From assembly GCA_903872075.1 (NCBI GenBank), contig CAIQJF010000088.1, forward strand, positions 1 through 64,000: a stretch of 64,000 nt of DNA, written 5' to 3'. The translations under genes and the position numbers were made by a program. Of the stretch, positions 36,580 through 44,958 are shown piece after piece. The stretch is from an uncultured Caulobacteraceae bacterium (lineage in GTDB: Bacteria; Pseudomonadota; Alphaproteobacteria; Caulobacterales; Caulobacteraceae). Numbering within the stretch: position 1 is the first letter of the stretch; every line of letters begins with the position of its first letter. Under the pieces are notes generated by a model. That model did no database searches. It was not told the origin of the DNA and worked only from the letters and a program-made list of their open reading frames with translations.

Positions 36580-37317
36580 TCAATGCGGGTTCAAAGCGAA
36601 ATCCACGACCAGGGGTAGGTGGTCGGAGGCCCGGCGGGTCACGGTGTCTGCGACGACAAAAGCGGCGTCCACCCGAATTCCCGGGCTGACGAACACATGG
36701 TCGAGCCGGCGTATGGGGGCGATCGATGGGTAGGTTCGCAGGCTGCGGCCGGCGCCCGCGGCTTCCGCGGCGTCGGTGAGCCCGTTCCTCAAGGTCCGGG
36801 AGGCGGCGCCGCGCGCGCCGGTGTTGAAGTCGCCGAGCACGATCAGCGGATCGCGGCGACGGTTGCCGCCCAGCCACGCCGGGCCGGTCAGGGCCGCGGC
36901 CTGAAGCCGTTGCTCCTTCGGGATGAGCCCGAGATGCGTGTTCAGGACCGCAATCTCGGCGCCCTCGATCTCTATCGCCACCCACAAGGCGCCGCGGGGC
37001 TCGAGTCGGGGCAGGCTCGGGTGCCCTGGGAGCGGCCCAGCCTTGATCAAACGAAGCGGAAGTCCGGTCAGCACGGCGTCGCCGTAGCGTTCCTCCGCCA
37101 CGGTCAGGGCGGCGTGAAAATGGAAGGCCATGCCGAGCCGTTCGGCGATCGCCCGGGCCTGGTCGACCCCGCCGGTGCGGGCGCGGCCGACATCCACCTC
37201 CTGCAGCGCCACGATGTCCGGCCGCTGGGCGGCGATCACGCTCGCGATCCGGTCTATGTCCAGCCTCCGGTCGACGCCAACGCACCGGTGGATGTTGTAG
37301 GTGAGCACGCGGCTCAT
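36580..37317 (-). CDS. Endonuclease/exonuclease/phosphatase family protein
   Basis: A 245-residue Mg-dependent phosphodiesterase fold. VLTYNIHRCVGVD, IVALQEVDV (metal glutamate), NTHLGL, VLGDFNTG and the terminal SDHLPLVVDF are the five family motifs. It could act on DNA, sphingomyelin or inositol phosphates. ATG 37317 overlaps the stop of the phospholipase D-family gene by 4 nt, so the two are co-translated; that pairing of an EEP enzyme with a cardiolipin-synthase-like enzyme recurs in proteobacteria and suggests lipid metabolism. Confidence 0.88.
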   Translation of the reverse strand: MSRVLTYNIHRCVGVDRRLDIDRIASVIAAQRPDIVALQEVDVGRARTGGVDQARAIAERLGMAFHFHAALTVAEERYGDAVLTGLPLRLIKAGPLPGHPSLPRLEPRGALWVAIEIEGAEIAVLNTHLGLIPKEQRLQAAALTGPAWLGGNRRRDPLIVLGDFNTGARGAASRTLRNGLTDAAEAAGAGRSLRTYPSIAPIRRLDHVFVSPGIRVDAAFVVADTVTRRASDHLPLVVDFALNPH

Positions 37318-38786
37318 GCGACGGACGTGTGCAGGTCGCGCAGCCGGGCGTGGAGCGCGCGACGGCGTTTCCACGGGCGCCAGGAGTCGTCCGGCCCGGT
37401 GGGATCGCCCAGGTGATAGGAAGCAATGAAGCCGGCCAGGGGACCAATCGGGGCTGGCTGCAGGGGGCGCAGGCGGTCGCGGCCCGCCGCCCTCAAACGC
37501 TCGATCCCGGCGCCGACACCGCCGGCCGCAGCCACGGCGCTCTCTACGTCCGCGTCCGGACATCCGAGCCAATGCCCCAAAAGCCGGGTTCGCTGACCCG
37601 CGATCGCGATCTGGGCGTCGCGGTCGTCGTCCCCCGCCTCCAGGGACAGATCGCATTCGGTGTCGAAGCCCAGGGAGCGGTTGTTCAAGTTGGCGGACCC
37701 GACGCGCAGTAGCCGATCGTCTATGATCGAGAGCTTGGCGTGAACGATGATGATCCGGCCTTCGGTCGTGAACGGCACATAGGCGTACAGGCGGCCATGG
37801 TGGTCGGCTGCTTGCAGGCGCCGCAGGAACAGGGTCCGCGTGCGGTCCATCGTCATCTGGTCGAACCAGCTCGGCGAGCGGACTGTCGAGATGAGGACAA
37901 CCTCGGGGCCTGCCGGTTCCGACAGGCGCTGCGCCAGCGCCTCGGCGACGACCGGCGAGGTGAGATACTGGTTTTCCAGATAGATACAGCGCCGGGCGCC
38001 GGCGATCGCCGCGAGGTGCAGGCCCTCATTCTCGCGCACCGTCTTACCGCCCCGCCAGCCGGGCGCTGTGCGGGAGATACCCGCCGTCGTGGCTCGGAAC
38101 AGGGGCGCCAGGTCCTCGGGCCAGGCGTCGGAGGCCTCCCCGGCGATCGGGGCGGACAGGGACTCCCCCGTGGCGCGCCGCCAGCGTTCGCGGAAAAGAT
38201 CGCCCAGCGCGCTTGCGGCAGGGCCTTCGACAGCGACCATGACTTCGTGGCGGGAGGTGAAGGCCTTGCGGCTGGACGGTGATATTTCCCGGCAGGTGTC
38301 GTCGTCGCGATGCCGCGTGGTGTCCCAGCGATTGGGCGCGATGTCCGCGCCGCCACAGAACGCGACATGATCGTCGACGACGAGCATTTTCTGATGGTGA
38401 CAGGCGCCCATGGGTACGCTGGCGTCGAGCAGGAACCGCACGGGCGAACCCTCGAAACACGCCTTGGCGCGGTGCGGAAAGAAGCCCTGGGTGGCGGATA
38501 CCGGCAGGGCGGATTTCCAGCACAGAATGCGGATATCCAGGCCCGGACGCTCCCGCGCCAGCGTCTTGAGAAACGGACCGATCCGATCGCCCGGGGGGCC
38601 CCCGCCGCCGGACTCCGGATCGAGGCGGGTTTCCGGATCGAAAGCCCAGTTCAGCAGGTGAATGGAGCGAGAGGCCCGAAGCATCATGGCCTTGGCCGCG
38701 GCCAGATAGTTCTCCACGTCGATCAGGAGGGTGGCGCGATCAGCCCGTTCGACCCGCCAGCACGTAGACCCGGCCTTTAACAACAT
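37314..38786 (-). CDS. Phospholipase D / cardiolipin synthase family protein
   Basis: A 490-residue protein with two HKD catalytic motifs, CHHQKMLVVDDHVAFCGGAD and VHAKLSIIDDRLLRVGSANL, each with the downstream asparagine or glycine-serine context. It would form a phosphohistidine intermediate and either hydrolyse phospholipids or transfer phosphatidyl groups. The frame opens further upstream into the neighbouring exported gene, but ATG 38786 (MLLKAGSTCWRVERAD) has AGGGA before it and starts the homology. No signal peptide is seen. Confidence 0.88.
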   Translation of the reverse strand: MLLKAGSTCWRVERADRATLLIDVENYLAAAKAMMLRASRSIHLLNWAFDPETRLDPESGGGGPPGDRIGPFLKTLARERPGLDIRILCWKSALPVSATQGFFPHRAKACFEGSPVRFLLDASVPMGACHHQKMLVVDDHVAFCGGADIAPNRWDTTRHRDDDTCREISPSSRKAFTSRHEVMVAVEGPAASALGDLFRERWRRATGESLSAPIAGEASDAWPEDLAPLFRATTAGISRTAPGWRGGKTVRENEGLHLAAIAGARRCIYLENQYLTSPVVAEALAQRLSEPAGPEVVLISTVRSPSWFDQMTMDRTRTLFLRRLQAADHHGRLYAYVPFTTEGRIIIVHAKLSIIDDRLLRVGSANLNNRSLGFDTECDLSLEAGDDDRDAQIAIAGQRTRLLGHWLGCPDADVESAVAAAGGVGAGIERLRAAGRDRLRPLQPAPIGPLAGFIASYHLGDPTGPDDSWRPWKRRRALHARLRDLHTSVA

Positions 38787-38874
38787 GAGGTGGTCCCTGG
38801 CGCCCGACACGGAAACGTTCCGCGCCGGGCGTTGTTCCAGGTCCCGATTGTCGAAACGGCCGGCCTGCGGCGGG

Positions 38875-39132
38875 TCAGCCCCGGCGGCCGCCGTCCGTGT
38901 GTCGGTCGAACCGGCCGAAGCGCCCGCGGTCGGCGTGGCGGAACCCGTCATCGCGGCGCGTCATGGAGCGCCGGCCGCCGCCGCCGTCGTGGCGGGCGTG
39001 GGATTCGGCGCGGCCGTGGCCGTAGCCGTGGCCGTAGCCGTAGCCGCGTTCGTGGGCGGAGGCGGCGGTGGCGCCGGCCAGAGCCATGGCCAGACCCATG
39101 GCGACTGCGGCGATCCTTGTTTGGGCGTTCAT
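38875..39132 (-). CDS. Small exported Gly/His/Arg-rich protein
   Basis: An 85-residue protein with a signal peptide (IAAVAMGLAMALAGATAASA). The mature part begins with HERGYGYGHGYGHGR and continues as a charged Arg/Asp/His/Gly-rich tail. AGGAGA lies 8 nt before the ATG. No domain is recognised. Low-complexity exported proteins of this kind are common in Caulobacterales and may bind metal or the cell wall. It is the second such protein in the window after the one at 5043. Confidence 0.6.
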   Translation of the reverse strand: MNAQTRIAAVAMGLAMALAGATAASAHERGYGYGHGYGHGRAESHARHDGGGGRRSMTRRDDGFRHADRGRFGRFDRHTDGGRRG

Positions 39133-39248
39133 GGCCTTGTCTCCTGTTGTCCTCGCCTCGATCAGGCGATGAGGGAGTGATAAGCCCGCCCGTCTGAACG
39201 CGGCGTGGCGCACGCCGTTAGCCGCCGTTCAGGCAGGAGGAGCCGCCC

Positions 39249-40163
39249 ATGCCCATGAGTCTTGAGACCTATCGCGCCCTGGGGCTGGATACGCAGCCGC
39301 CGCTGGAAATGAACGGGCGAGGGGCCGCCGATTTCCGCCTGGCGCTGAATCATGCGGGTGATGGCTGTTACAACCCCTGTCCGGAGGCGTTTCCCGCCGA
39401 GGACGTGGCCGAGGGCCAGCTTTCGGTGCATCGCGGCTGGGAGGGCAGCCGAATCTTTGCGGGCACGCGGCGGGATGTCTTCGTCTATCTGCCCGCCGGC
39501 TTCGACCGCTCGAAGCCGGCCAACCTGATCGTGTTCAACGATGGGTCCGGCTATCTGTGGGTGAAGGGGGCCGTGCGGGCGACCCGCGTCCTCGACACGC
39601 TTCATGCGCGCGGCGAGATCACCCAGACCGTGGGTGTGTTCATCAATCCAGGCAGCCGGCGCGACGACAGGGAGCCCGACTGGGAGCAGCGCCGGGCGGA
39701 GTACGATCCTCTGACCGACGCCTATATCCGCTTCCTGCTGGAGGAGCTTCTCCCCTTCGTGGAGGAAGCCGAAGGCTTGACGCTGACCGAGGACCCGGCC
39801 GGCCGGGCGATCTGCGGCATCTCCAGCGGCGGCATCTGCGCCTTCACCGCCGCCTGGTTCCGGCCGGACCGGTTCGGCCGGGTGCTGAGCCATTGCGGCT
39901 CGTTCGTGAACATTGACGGGGGCCACAACTATCCGTTCCTGGTCCGCTCAACCCCGCGCAAGCCGATCCGGGTGCTGATCCAGGGCGGGGAGAACGACGG
40001 CCGCAATGTCTATGGCGACTGGCCCCTGGCCAACCGCACCATGGCCAACGCCCTGGCGTTCGCCGGCTACGACACCCGCTTCGAATTCGGGACAGGCGGC
40101 CACACCCTTCGTCATGGCGGGGCGATTTTCGCCGACTCCGTCAGATGGCTTTTCCGGGCTTAG
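39249..40163 (+). CDS. Esterase, alpha/beta hydrolase of the enterochelin-esterase (Fes/esterase D) type
   Basis: A 304-residue hydrolase. RRDVFVYLPAGFDRSKPANL is the early strand segment, GISSGGICAF holds the GxSxG nucleophile, GGENDGRN the likely acidic region and TGGHTLRHGG the catalytic histidine. No signal peptide is visible. AGGAGG stands about 8 nt before ATG 39249; a second ATG at 39255 is possible. The natural ester substrate is unknown. The stop overlaps the convergent unknown gene by 4 nt. Confidence 0.85.
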   Translation: MPMSLETYRALGLDTQPPLEMNGRGAADFRLALNHAGDGCYNPCPEAFPAEDVAEGQLSVHRGWEGSRIFAGTRRDVFVYLPAGFDRSKPANLIVFNDGSGYLWVKGAVRATRVLDTLHARGEITQTVGVFINPGSRRDDREPDWEQRRAEYDPLTDAYIRFLLEELLPFVEEAEGLTLTEDPAGRAICGISSGGICAFTAAWFRPDRFGRVLSHCGSFVNIDGGHNYPFLVRSTPRKPIRVLIQGGENDGRNVYGDWPLANRTMANALAFAGYDTRFEFGTGGHTLRHGGAIFADSVRWLFRA

Positions 40164-40897
40164 GACTCCGCCCCAGGGTCCTCGAACACCTCCAGGGCGA
40201 CGTTAGCGATTTCCGACAGATGGAACTGCATCTGGGCGATCGGTGCGCCGGGCTGATCGATGCGCTCGACGCCGCTGTCTGTCAGCCGGACGAGGAAGCG
40301 GTCCACCTGGCTGAGAACCAGCATGGTGATCACCTGCTCGTCGTCCAGGGCCAACTGCTGGACGATCCCTTCATAGGCGATGCTCAGGCCGTCGTGGCCG
40401 GTGCGCGTGACCACATAGGCGACGATCACGGCGTCGCCCTTCGCCACCCGGCCCACCGGTCCGCTCAGCCATCCGAAATCCATGGCGTCCCATCGCGTCC
40501 GGACCCAGGCGGTGCGGGCCAGGGCTGCGACGGTCAGGCCGGACATCAGGCCTACGGCGGCCAGATCAAAGAGCCATGAGACGATCGCGAGGTCGCTGAC
40601 CGCTCCGGGATTGTGGCCCGCCGCGAACACGATTCGGTAGACGTTGGGATCGAAGGCGACCGTCTGGCAGAGGTGAGTAGCGGCGCACCAGAGGCTCTGA
40701 AGCGCGAAGGCCGAGGCGCCGGCCAGATGGCCCACCACGGTTCCGAGCACGACGACAAAAAGGGTCGCGGTGGAGTTCGGCTTGTCCGGCCGGGGTGTCA
40801 GCAGGTCGCTGCGTTCGACCGCCCGAAGGGCGACCCAGGCGCACAGCCCGGGAAACAGCAGAATGAGACCGAAAAAGAAGGTGTAGCTGAAGGTCAC
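40160..40897 (-). CDS. Membrane protein of unknown function (DUF6338-like)
   Basis: A 245-residue protein with hydrophobic segments near residues 5-25, 45-70 and 100-130, followed by a soluble C-terminal part (TRTGHDGLSIAYEGIVQQL onward) rich in beta-strand pattern. The arrangement of three N-terminal helices and a small cytoplasmic domain recalls DUF6338, an assignment from memory only. It is the last gene of a four-gene minus-strand run of unknowns. Confidence 0.6.
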   Translation of the reverse strand: MTFSYTFFFGLILLFPGLCAWVALRAVERSDLLTPRPDKPNSTATLFVVVLGTVVGHLAGASAFALQSLWCAATHLCQTVAFDPNVYRIVFAAGHNPGAVSDLAIVSWLFDLAAVGLMSGLTVAALARTAWVRTRWDAMDFGWLSGPVGRVAKGDAVIVAYVVTRTGHDGLSIAYEGIVQQLALDDEQVITMLVLSQVDRFLVRLTDSGVERIDQPGAPIAQMQFHLSEIANVALEVFEDPGAES

Positions 40898-40904
40898 CCG
40901 CGGC

Positions 40905-41120
40905 TCAGGACGGACGCGGTCCCTTGGCCTTGCCGTTTATGACCGGTTCCGTGGCCGTCGGCGCCGGTTTGGCCCGGAGCACATAGACGCCGTCGCGCAG
41001 TTCGGCGGTCTGCCGCGCCCGCGACCAGCTGCCGAATTCGCGGTGAATGCGCTCGCCTAGAGCGATGGATTTGACGGTGTTGACGCGCATCTGACTCTCC
41101 ATCGCCAAGATAGCATTCAC
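40905..41120 (-). CDS. Small hypothetical protein
   Basis: A 71-residue soluble-looking protein (MNAILAMESQMRVNTVKSIA) with basic residues and no hydrophobic helix. It lies 7 nt upstream of the membrane-protein gene on the same strand, so it is probably translated in the same operon. No family is recognised. Alternative start at MESQMR is possible. Confidence 0.5.
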   Translation of the reverse strand: MNAILAMESQMRVNTVKSIALGERIHREFGSWSRARQTAELRDGVYVLRAKPAPTATEPVINGKAKGPRPS

Positions 41121-41144
41121 CGGGCCCGTTCGCCACCCACCGCC

Positions 41145-41600
41145 TCAAGGCCCCGACCCGGCGGCGTCGGGGCCGTTCAGGACCAGCAGCCCCCCGACCA
41201 TGGCGATGCCAAACGCGGCGCAACTCGTCAGATAGGTGACGGCCCATGCCACCCGGACCAGGATCATGGTGTCCGGGCCGGGAAACCAGACGGTGTCGAG
41301 AGTGTTCATCAGGGTCAGGCAGCCGGCGGTGGTCACCAGGAAGACCAGCAGGCCAGCCAGCGCCAGCCGGCGCGCGCCCGACGAGCCCCAACTTCGCCCG
41401 ACGGACCAGATCACGAAGCAGCAGAGGGGTGAAACAACCGAGGCGATGATCGTCACATTGGGCTTGAACCACTCCGAGATGAGGGACGCCTGGGTGATCT
41501 TGTCCTGCCACGGGGCCAGGGCGGCGGCGAAAGCCGGCAAACCCACGGCCCGCCAGTTGCGGAAAGGACTCGCCGACGGAGCCTTGGCGCGCTTCGTCAT
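41145..41600 (-). CDS. Small membrane protein of unknown function
   Basis: A 151-residue protein with about four hydrophobic segments (TIIASVVSPLCCFVIWSV, LALAGLLVFLVTTAGCLTLM, VRVAWAVTYLTSCAAFG and the last near the C-terminus). The basic start MTKRAKAPSASPFRNWR precedes the first helix. ATG 41600 overlaps the upstream gene by 4 nt, so both are co-translated. No family is recognised. Confidence 0.65.
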   Translation of the reverse strand: MTKRAKAPSASPFRNWRAVGLPAFAAALAPWQDKITQASLISEWFKPNVTIIASVVSPLCCFVIWSVGRSWGSSGARRLALAGLLVFLVTTAGCLTLMNTLDTVWFPGPDTMILVRVAWAVTYLTSCAAFGIAMVGGLLVLNGPDAAGSGP

Positions 41601-42592
41601 CGCGCCACTCCCACGTAGGCGAGGGGCATGCTGCCGACCAGCGTGCGCCCATTCCCGATCAGAATGTCGACGGTCGAGGCCTGGCGGCGCAGCCGGCTGA
41701 CGGGAATGTTCGACGCCTCGCCGTGGAGGTGCTTGTCGGCCCATTTCTGGCCAGTCCAGGTGCGCAGATCGACGCTCTCCGGGCGATCGCCGAACATCAG
41801 GCGCTGCAGCGCCGGATCGCTGAAGCGGACATGCAGCGAGAGACCATCGTCGCCCGCCTCGCGGGGCCGGGCCGTCCAAATTCCGTCACCGACCCGGTAG
41901 TCACACTGATAGGCCAAGGACGCTCCGCCGCGACCGTCGCGCACCACCCTATAGGTGAAGCTCATCGCCACCGTATTGAGCAGACCCGGGTGCGATTCGA
42001 CGAAGGCGGTGAAACGGCTACGGCGCTCCGGTTCCGGCGCCGCCAGGATGGCCTTCAACTGCGAGGCCTCGTCCTGCCCGGTTGCTGCGACAGGGATGAA
42101 CACGCGAAATCTCGCCGCGGCCGTATCGTCGGCGGCCTCCTCAGGCGTGAAGGCCGCCCGGATCAACCCCGGCGGCGCTTCGGCCACGCGATCACTGTCG
42201 GTATGGATGATCGTGCGCGCGTGGGTAAGGCGGGGCAGCGACCCATAATACAGCGCCTCCGAGCGGCCGATGCGGCGATCATCCTCGAACGGTGTGTTGG
42301 TGTAGATGTCGCGGCCGGGCGCGACGAACCCCTCCAGGCCGGCCGCTTTCCAGGAAATCCATACCGCCCGCCCGGCGGCGTCGTTTCGCACGCAATTTGT
42401 GAACAGATAGGCCCCGTCCACCTTGCGGCTCCAGGACTGGTAGGCAAACCGGTAGGCCGGGTCCGCGATCTGGCCGGCCAGGTCTCGCGAGCAGGGGTCT
42501 TGCGCCGCCGAGGCCGTCGTCGCAGCGGCCAGCGCAAGGATCGAAAGTCCGGCAGCCAGCCCGACGTTCCAGCCGGTCCCGACCTGGCCCAT
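41597..42592 (-). CDS. Exported protein of unknown function
   Basis: A 331-residue protein with a signal peptide (VGLAAGLSILALAAATTASA) and cysteines in QDPCSRDL, TNCVRN and YQCDYR that could form disulfides. It includes WISWKAAGLEGFVAPGRDIY, a segment describing an ordered beta-rich domain, and no enzyme motif is recognised. GGGAGGA lies 6-7 nt before ATG 42592. It heads the minus-strand operon of four unknowns and is divergent from the spike/tip pair, separated by about 150 nt. Confidence 0.65.
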   Translation of the reverse strand: MGQVGTGWNVGLAAGLSILALAAATTASAAQDPCSRDLAGQIADPAYRFAYQSWSRKVDGAYLFTNCVRNDAAGRAVWISWKAAGLEGFVAPGRDIYTNTPFEDDRRIGRSEALYYGSLPRLTHARTIIHTDSDRVAEAPPGLIRAAFTPEEAADDTAAARFRVFIPVAATGQDEASQLKAILAAPEPERRSRFTAFVESHPGLLNTVAMSFTYRVVRDGRGGASLAYQCDYRVGDGIWTARPREAGDDGLSLHVRFSDPALQRLMFGDRPESVDLRTWTGQKWADKHLHGEASNIPVSRLRRQASTVDILIGNGRTLVGSMPLAYVGVAR

Positions 42593-42744
42593 GGGTGTCC
42601 TCCCAACCTTGCCTCTCCAAGGCGTAACAACAGGGACTTGTCTTGTCACGATGTCCGACTTCGGGGCGCTGGTTGCCGAGCTCGGCGACAGCGGGTCCTA
42701 TGCGTTGGCAGGCGCATCGCCTGCGCGGCGGCAAGGGCCTGTCC

Positions 42745-43188
42745 ATGAAGCACTACTACGGTCTGTACCGCGGGATCGTGACCCATAACCTCGATCCGAT
42801 GGGTCTGGGGCGGATCGTGGCCACGGTCCCCGACGCCGGCGGGCTGGCCGCGTCCAGTTGGGCTTTGCCCAGCGCGCCCGTGGCGGGTCCGGGCATGGGT
42901 GTGTTCTGCTTGCCTCCGGTGGGCGCCAATGTCTGGATTCAGTTCGAGGCAGGCGATTCGGCGCGTCCGGTCTGGACCGGCGGCTTTTGGACCGATGCGG
43001 CGGAGGTTCCCACCCTGGCGGTCACGGCGGGAGCGCGACCGGGAGGGACGCTGGCGCTCAAGAGCCCCGACGGAGCGACGATCGTGATCAGCGACGCCGG
43101 AATCTTCCTCGAAAACGGCAAGGGCGCCAGCCTCAGTCTTGTCGGTCCAGCTGTTTCAGTGAACGGCGGCGCGCTGGAGGTGACCTGA
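42745..43188 (+). CDS. gp5/baseplate-V-like spike protein
   Basis: A 147-residue protein resembling phage baseplate assembly protein V and the OB-fold part of gp5/VgrG spikes. YYGLYRGIVTHNLDPMGLGR opens the OB fold, ALPSAPVAGPGMG and LPPVGANVWIQFEAGD are the characteristic middle, and a short beta-helical tail follows (SPDGATIVISDAGIFLENG). It would form the trimeric needle beneath a PAAR tip. The stop overlaps the next start (TGATG). No sheath, tube, baseplate wedge or ClpV gene is visible in the window, so it is an orphan. Confidence 0.75.
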   Translation: MKHYYGLYRGIVTHNLDPMGLGRIVATVPDAGGLAASSWALPSAPVAGPGMGVFCLPPVGANVWIQFEAGDSARPVWTGGFWTDAAEVPTLAVTAGARPGGTLALKSPDGATIVISDAGIFLENGKGASLSLVGPAVSVNGGALEVT

Positions 43189-43511
43189 TGGCCGGCTTTC
43201 TGCTCGAGGCAAACGGCGCGGCGCGCTGCGCCCACGGGGGAGTGGCGTCCGCTCTGGCGCCCAACCCGCGGGTTCGCCTGTCCGGATCGGCCGCGGTGAG
43301 TCTCCCCGCCAGCTACGTCGTCTCCGGTTGCCCTGATCCGCCGCCGCCCGCGGGGACCGGGCCTTGCGTGACGGGCCAGTTCCTCACAGGGGCCACCCGG
43401 CTTTTGTCTGAGGGGCGGCCGCTGGCCTTGGCCGGCGCGACCGGCGTTTGTTCGCCGACCGGCGCGATCTTGCTCGGGGACGTCACCCAGACCCGCGTCA
43501 GCGCGCTCTGA
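43188..43511 (+). CDS. PAAR-like spike tip protein
   Basis: A 107-residue protein with AARCAHGGVASALAPNPRV, an early Cys-His segment, VVSGCPDPPP, TGPCVTGQFLTGATR and GVCSPTGAILL. These spaced cysteine and histidine positions resemble PAAR-like cone proteins (DUF4280 branch) that bind a metal at the tip of contractile spikes. It overlaps the spike gene by one base and the two are surely co-translated. No toxin domain is fused to it. Confidence 0.65.
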   Translation: MAGFLLEANGAARCAHGGVASALAPNPRVRLSGSAAVSLPASYVVSGCPDPPPPAGTGPCVTGQFLTGATRLLSEGRPLALAGATGVCSPTGAILLGDVTQTRVSAL

Positions 43512-43520
43512 CGGCCCGGA

Positions 43521-44390
43521 TCAGTCGCCGGTCTCCATGGGCAGGTCTGGATCGCGCGTCCATTCGGACATTGAACCGTCGTAGACGGCGATATTGGGAT
43601 GACCGAGTCGGGCCAGGGCGAGCGCGTCCATGGTCGCCGAGATGCCGCCGCCGCAGTAGCAGATCACCCGCGCTCGTTCGAAGGCGCCGACCCCCTCGAA
43701 CAGGGCGCGAAGGTCGGCGTCCGGACGGTAGGTCCCGTCGGAATTGAGCAGAGCCGCGTAGGGGACGTTGCGGCTGCCCTTAATATGGCCCTTGCGGCCA
43801 TAGTTCATCGGGCCTTCACCCTTATGCACACTGGGCGACAGGGCGTTGATCGTGCAGACGCCGCCGTCGCCGATCGCCGCCAGAACCGCAGCCTTGTCGG
43901 CCCAGGCGCCGGGCCGGGCGGAGAGGGTCAGTTCAACTGGGGCGTAGGTTTCCGCCCCTGTCGCGACCGGCCGCCCCTCTGCGACCCATTTGGCGAAGCC
44001 GCCGTCGAGCACGGCGCAGTTTTCGAAGCCGCAGGAGCGCAGCATCCACCACAGCCGTGTGGCCCACATCGGTGTGGTCGTGGTGTGGACGACCACCTTG
44101 CTGTCCTGGCCCACGCCGGCCGCGCCGAGCGCCGCCGCCAGGGCTGCCGCCGCCGGCATGGTGAATGACAGGGGCGAGGCGCGGTCGGACAAATCGCCCG
44201 GGAGGTCCAGAAAGGCCGCGCCGGGAATGTGACCTGCTTCGTAGTCCGCCCGGCCTGTTTCGATCCGGTAGGGGCCAGGGTCCGAGGGACGCAGGTGGAC
44301 CGTCACGTCGAACACCCTGATCTCCGGATCCGTGAGGTGGTCCGCCAGCCACCCCGTCGATACGAGCCCCCGTCCGTCCCATTCGCTCAT
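43521..44390 (-). CDS. Thiosulfate/3-mercaptopyruvate sulfurtransferase (two-domain rhodanese)
   Basis: A 289-residue enzyme moving sulfane sulfur to cyanide or other thiols. An N-terminal inactive rhodanese domain (VFDVTVHLRPSDPGPYR, YEAGHIPGAAFLDL) is followed by the catalytic one, whose loop reads CYCGGGISA with the active-site cysteine. HKGEGPMNYGRKGHIKGS is the conserved linker region. ATG 44390 is chosen by homology; 25 codons of unrelated frame lie upstream. Confidence 0.9.
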   Translation of the reverse strand: MSEWDGRGLVSTGWLADHLTDPEIRVFDVTVHLRPSDPGPYRIETGRADYEAGHIPGAAFLDLPGDLSDRASPLSFTMPAAAALAAALGAAGVGQDSKVVVHTTTTPMWATRLWWMLRSCGFENCAVLDGGFAKWVAEGRPVATGAETYAPVELTLSARPGAWADKAAVLAAIGDGGVCTINALSPSVHKGEGPMNYGRKGHIKGSRNVPYAALLNSDGTYRPDADLRALFEGVGAFERARVICYCGGGISATMDALALARLGHPNIAVYDGSMSEWTRDPDLPMETGD

Positions 44391-44415
44391 GGCGTTTTTC
44401 TCCCGCGTCGTGTTG

Positions 44416-44949
44416 TCAGGCGGCGTTAAAGGCGAAGATCGGCCCGCGCCAGTGTTCGCCGTCACCCGCGATCCGTTCCAGGCCGGTCACATTGGCCGCC
44501 GCCGTGATCGCGCGGGGCCAGAAGGCCTTGGCCGCGGCGTTGCGCTCGACCACCGCCGCCTCCCAGCGGCCGGGATAGCGGGCTAGGATAAGCCTGACCG
44601 CCTCGGCGGCGACGCCCTGTCTGCGGAACTTCCGGGCCACGAAGAACTCGCCCATGTTGCGCTCCACCGCGCCGCCCCGGTGCGAGTGGGTGTTGATCAG
44701 GGCGAAGCCGGCGACCTCTTCGCCGACCCGAATGATCAGCGGAATGCGTCCGGCTTCCGTCCAATAGGTCTCCAGATAGGGAAGGGGACCGAAGCCACCG
44801 TCGGCCTCGAACGCGAAGTCGGTGGAGCCGGGCGGCTCCATCTCGGAGAAATCATAGATGTAGAACTGCGCCAGCCCTTCGATCAGGCGGCGCTCCGCTT
44901 TGCTCGCGGTATCGACGCGGACGCCCTGGGGTCGTTTCAGGTCAGACAT
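44416..44949 (-). CDS. GNAT family acetyltransferase
   Basis: A 177-residue protein with the acetyl-CoA motif in FFVARKFRRQGVAAEAVRLIL and AVVERNAAAKAFW near the C-terminus. The N-terminal half (YIYDFSEMEPPGSTDFAFEADGG) is typical of the small-molecule GNAT branch often labelled as YpeA-like or unspecified. The target is unknown. It lies 25 nt from the sulfurtransferase on the same strand. Confidence 0.83.
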   Translation of the reverse strand: MSDLKRPQGVRVDTASKAERRLIEGLAQFYIYDFSEMEPPGSTDFAFEADGGFGPLPYLETYWTEAGRIPLIIRVGEEVAGFALINTHSHRGGAVERNMGEFFVARKFRRQGVAAEAVRLILARYPGRWEAAVVERNAAAKAFWPRAITAAANVTGLERIAGDGEHWRGPIFAFNAA

Positions 44950-44958
44950 GGGCGGAAC

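Noticed and set aside
42651-42788. A 45-residue plus-strand reading frame (MSDFGALVAELGDSGSYALA) just before the spike gene
   Set aside because: It has no well-placed ribosome site, overlaps the spike start out of frame by 44 nt and matches nothing recognised. It could still be a leader peptide or a remnant of a lost upstream tail gene.
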